DNA of 64,000 nt from Hyphomicrobiales bacterium (GTDB lineage Bacteria; Pseudomonadota; Alphaproteobacteria; Rhizobiales; Rhizobiaceae): positions 124,001-188,000 of the forward strand of contig UCHD01000005.1 of the NCBI GenBank assembly GCA_900472175.1. The letters run 5' to 3'. The notes under the pieces were generated by a model. That model made no database searches. It saw only the letters and a program-made list of their open reading frames with translations, and was not told where the DNA came from. Both the position numbers and the translations under genes were made by a program. Positions 62,223 to 64,000 of the stretch are shown piece by piece (positions within the stretch are counted from its first letter, which is position 1; the number at the start of each line of letters is the position of its first letter).

Positions 62223-63536
62223 TTATTCGGCGGCCTGACGGGCCATCGGGTTGTTCGGATGCGTGGTCCAGTTGGCGTAGTTCGGATCGACGGTCTTGCC
62301 AGTCCGTTCGTCCAGCACGCCCGGCTCAAGCCCGACCATGGTGATGCAATCCTGCACGGGACAGACATTGACGCAGAGATTGCAGCCGACGCATTCGTCT
62401 TCCATTACCTCGAAGTGTCTCTTGCCATCGACATACTGGGTGATCGCCTGGTGCGAGGTGTCCTCGCAGGCGATGTGGCAGCGGCCGCACTTGATGCAGG
62501 AATCCTGATCGATGCGGGCCTTGGCAATGTAATTGAGGTTGAGATACTGCCAGTCGGAGACGTTCGGCACGGCCCGGCCACAGATGTCGTCGAGAGTGCG
62601 ATGGCCCTTGGTGTCCATCCAGGCGGAGAGGCCGGTGATCATTTCCTCAACGATCTTGAAGCCGTAGGTCATCGCCGCGGTGCAGACCTGGACGTTGCCG
62701 GCGCCGAGGACGAGGAATTCGGCCGCGTCGCGCCAGGTGGTGATGCCGCCGATGCCGGAAATCGGCAGGCCGTAGGTTTCCGGATCGCGGGCGATCTCGG
62801 CCACCATGTTGAGTGCGATCGGCTTGACCGCCGGGCCGCAATAGCCGCCATGGCTGCCCTTGCCGTCGATCGACGGTTCCGGCGAGAACGTGTCGAGATT
62901 GACCGAGGTGATCGAGTTGATCGTATTGATCAGCGACACGGCATCGGTGCCGCCGGATTTTGCCGCACGCGCCGGCTTGCGGACGTCGGTGATGTTCGGC
63001 GTCAGCTTTGTGATGACCGGCATGCGGGTGTACTGCTTGCACCAGCGCACCACCATCTCGATGTATTCCGGCACCTGTCCGACCGCAGCGCCCATGCCGC
63101 GTTCCGACATGCCGTGCGGACAGCCGAAATTGAGTTCGATGCCGTCGGCGCCTGTCTCTTCCACCAGCGGCAAAATCGATTTCCAGGCATTCTCCTCGCA
63201 GGGCACCATGATCGAGGCGATCAGGGCGCGATCCGGCCAGTTCATCTTCACCTGCTTCATTTCGCGCAGGTTGGTGTAGAGGTCGCGATCGGTGATGAGT
63301 TCGATATTGTTGAGACCCAGCAACCGGCGGTCGGCGCCCCAGATCGCGCCATAGCGCGGGCCGTTGACGTTGACGACCGGTGGGCCTTCTTCACCGAGCG
63401 TCTTCCAGACCACGCCGCCCCAGCCCGCCTTGAAGGCGCGCTCGACATTGTAGGCCTTGTCGGTCGGCGGTGCCGACGCCAGCCAGAAGGGGTTCGGAGA
63501 CTTGATGCCGACGAAATTGTTGCGCAGATCAGCCAT
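62223..63536 (-). CDS. preA: NAD-dependent dihydropyrimidine dehydrogenase subunit PreA
   Basis: The protein has 437 residues. The TIM-barrel FMN domain starts MADLRNNFVGIKSPNPFWLASAPPT, and the active-site Cys is in NFGCPHGMSERGMG. The C-terminal ferredoxin domain carries two 4Fe-4S motifs, CIKCGRCHIACEDTSH and CVGCNLCVNVCPVQDC. With PreT it reduces uracil/thymine to dihydropyrimidines, the first step of the reductive pathway completed by hydA and hyuC. It lies 15 bases after preT. Confidence 0.95.
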   Translation of the reverse strand: MADLRNNFVGIKSPNPFWLASAPPTDKAYNVERAFKAGWGGVVWKTLGEEGPPVVNVNGPRYGAIWGADRRLLGLNNIELITDRDLYTNLREMKQVKMNWPDRALIASIMVPCEENAWKSILPLVEETGADGIELNFGCPHGMSERGMGAAVGQVPEYIEMVVRWCKQYTRMPVITKLTPNITDVRKPARAAKSGGTDAVSLINTINSITSVNLDTFSPEPSIDGKGSHGGYCGPAVKPIALNMVAEIARDPETYGLPISGIGGITTWRDAAEFLVLGAGNVQVCTAAMTYGFKIVEEMITGLSAWMDTKGHRTLDDICGRAVPNVSDWQYLNLNYIAKARIDQDSCIKCGRCHIACEDTSHQAITQYVDGKRHFEVMEDECVGCNLCVNVCPVQDCITMVGLEPGVLDERTGKTVDPNYANWTTHPNNPMARQAAE

Positions 63537-63551
63537 TGTTCATTCTCCCCT

Positions 63552-64000
63552 TCACGCGACGGCAACGGCCGGCTGCGAAGCAGCGGCGAGCACGTGGTTG
63601 ATCGATTCGGCGGCGTCGCGGCCTTGTGCCACGGCGGAAACCGTCAGGTCTTCGCCGCCAAGCACGCAGTCGCCACCCGCCCAGACGCGGTCGAGCGAGG
63701 TGCGGCCCTCGCCATCGACGACGATGCGGCCGGACTGCAGGGTGATGATGCCGAGTCCGTCTGCCTCGAAGGTCTGGCCGATGGCTTTCAGAACATGATC
63801 GGCTGTGAGGACGCCGGTTTCTCCCGTGGTCGTCAGGCGGCCGTCGGTGATGCTCGTATAATCGAGTTCGATACCGGCAACCTTGCCGTCACGGGCAATG
63901 ATGCGCTTTGGCTGCAGCCAGTGGCGGATGGTAACACCCTTGGCGGCGGCGAGATCCTGCTCGAATTCGGAAGCGTTCATGTGCTCCTTGCCGCGGCGAT
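63552..64000 (-). CDS. preT: NAD-dependent dihydropyrimidine dehydrogenase subunit PreT, C-terminal part
   Basis: Only the last 149 codons are present; the frame stays open to the right edge of the window. The visible part is the end of a glutamate-synthase-small-subunit-like flavoprotein: RIIARDGKVAGIELDYTSI, ADHVLKAIGQTFEADGLG and the FAD-closing motif VWAGGDCVLGGEDLTVSAVAQGRDAAESI. It would pass electrons from NAD(P)H to PreA. Its start and promoter are outside the window. Confidence 0.93.
   Translation of the reverse strand, partial: RRGKEHMNASEFEQDLAAAKGVTIRHWLQPKRIIARDGKVAGIELDYTSITDGRLTTTGETGVLTADHVLKAIGQTFEADGLGIITLQSGRIVVDGEGRTSLDRVWAGGDCVLGGEDLTVSAVAQGRDAAESINHVLAAASQPAVAVA

Overview
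The window is high-GC DNA from an alphaproteobacterium of the Rhizobiales, most likely Rhizobiaceae. The evidence is the urtABCDE-urease supercluster with its rhizobial accessory genes, the heterotetrameric sarcosine oxidase operon, a CyaC-type cyclase, and two intergenic palindromes resembling the rhizobial RIME element. It reads as chromosome devoted largely to nitrogen scavenging. I see no rRNA, tRNA, CRISPR array, transposase or integrase.

Layout. 1-4.2 kb: the tail of a probable FMN reductase, a ring-cleaving dioxygenase/esterase fusion, an SDR enzyme, a Crp/Fnr regulator and a lone receiver protein. 4.4-9.7 kb: an RND efflux operon with two lipoprotein adaptors and one pump. 9.7-11.7 kb: an orphan DUF2793 protein and cysQ. 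11.9-19.6 kb: soxBDAG followed by a dimethylglycine/sarcosine dehydrogenase-like gene. 19.9-25.5 kb: livHMGF, a small DUF6867-like membrane protein and livK, a branched-chain amino-acid-type ABC importer. 25.7-26.6 kb: a D-2-hydroxyacid dehydrogenase.

26.6-45.2 kb is the most interesting block. A LuxR-type response regulator and a 1129-residue hybrid histidine kinase, whose sensor half is an NCS1-type permease followed by a Cys-rich segment, are transcribed divergently from urtABCDE. The urt genes run into the urease genes ureD, A, B, C, E, F, G. Interleaved with these are DUF1272, LprI-like, a putative glycosyltransferase-like 'urease operon accessory protein', a TIGR02117/DUF2459 protein and a peroxiredoxin. 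Import of urea, its hydrolysis, nickel insertion and probably its sensing therefore sit together. A sigma-54-type sequence lies upstream of urtA.

45.3-49.8 kb: a second RND pump with its adaptor, minus strand. 50.2-64 kb: a reductive pyrimidine catabolism region. It holds a NitT/TauT-type ABC importer (ATPase, two permeases, binding protein, plus a 4-TM protein), a cupin, dihydropyrimidinase, an N-carbamoyl-beta-alanine amidohydrolase-type enzyme, a RutR-type regulator with two operator-like palindromes, and preTA (dihydropyrimidine dehydrogenase; preT runs off the right edge). A MASE1-GGDEF cyclase and a heme/2Fe-2S/adenylate cyclase sit inside this block.

All functions are inferred by reading motifs and recalling families; no search was run.
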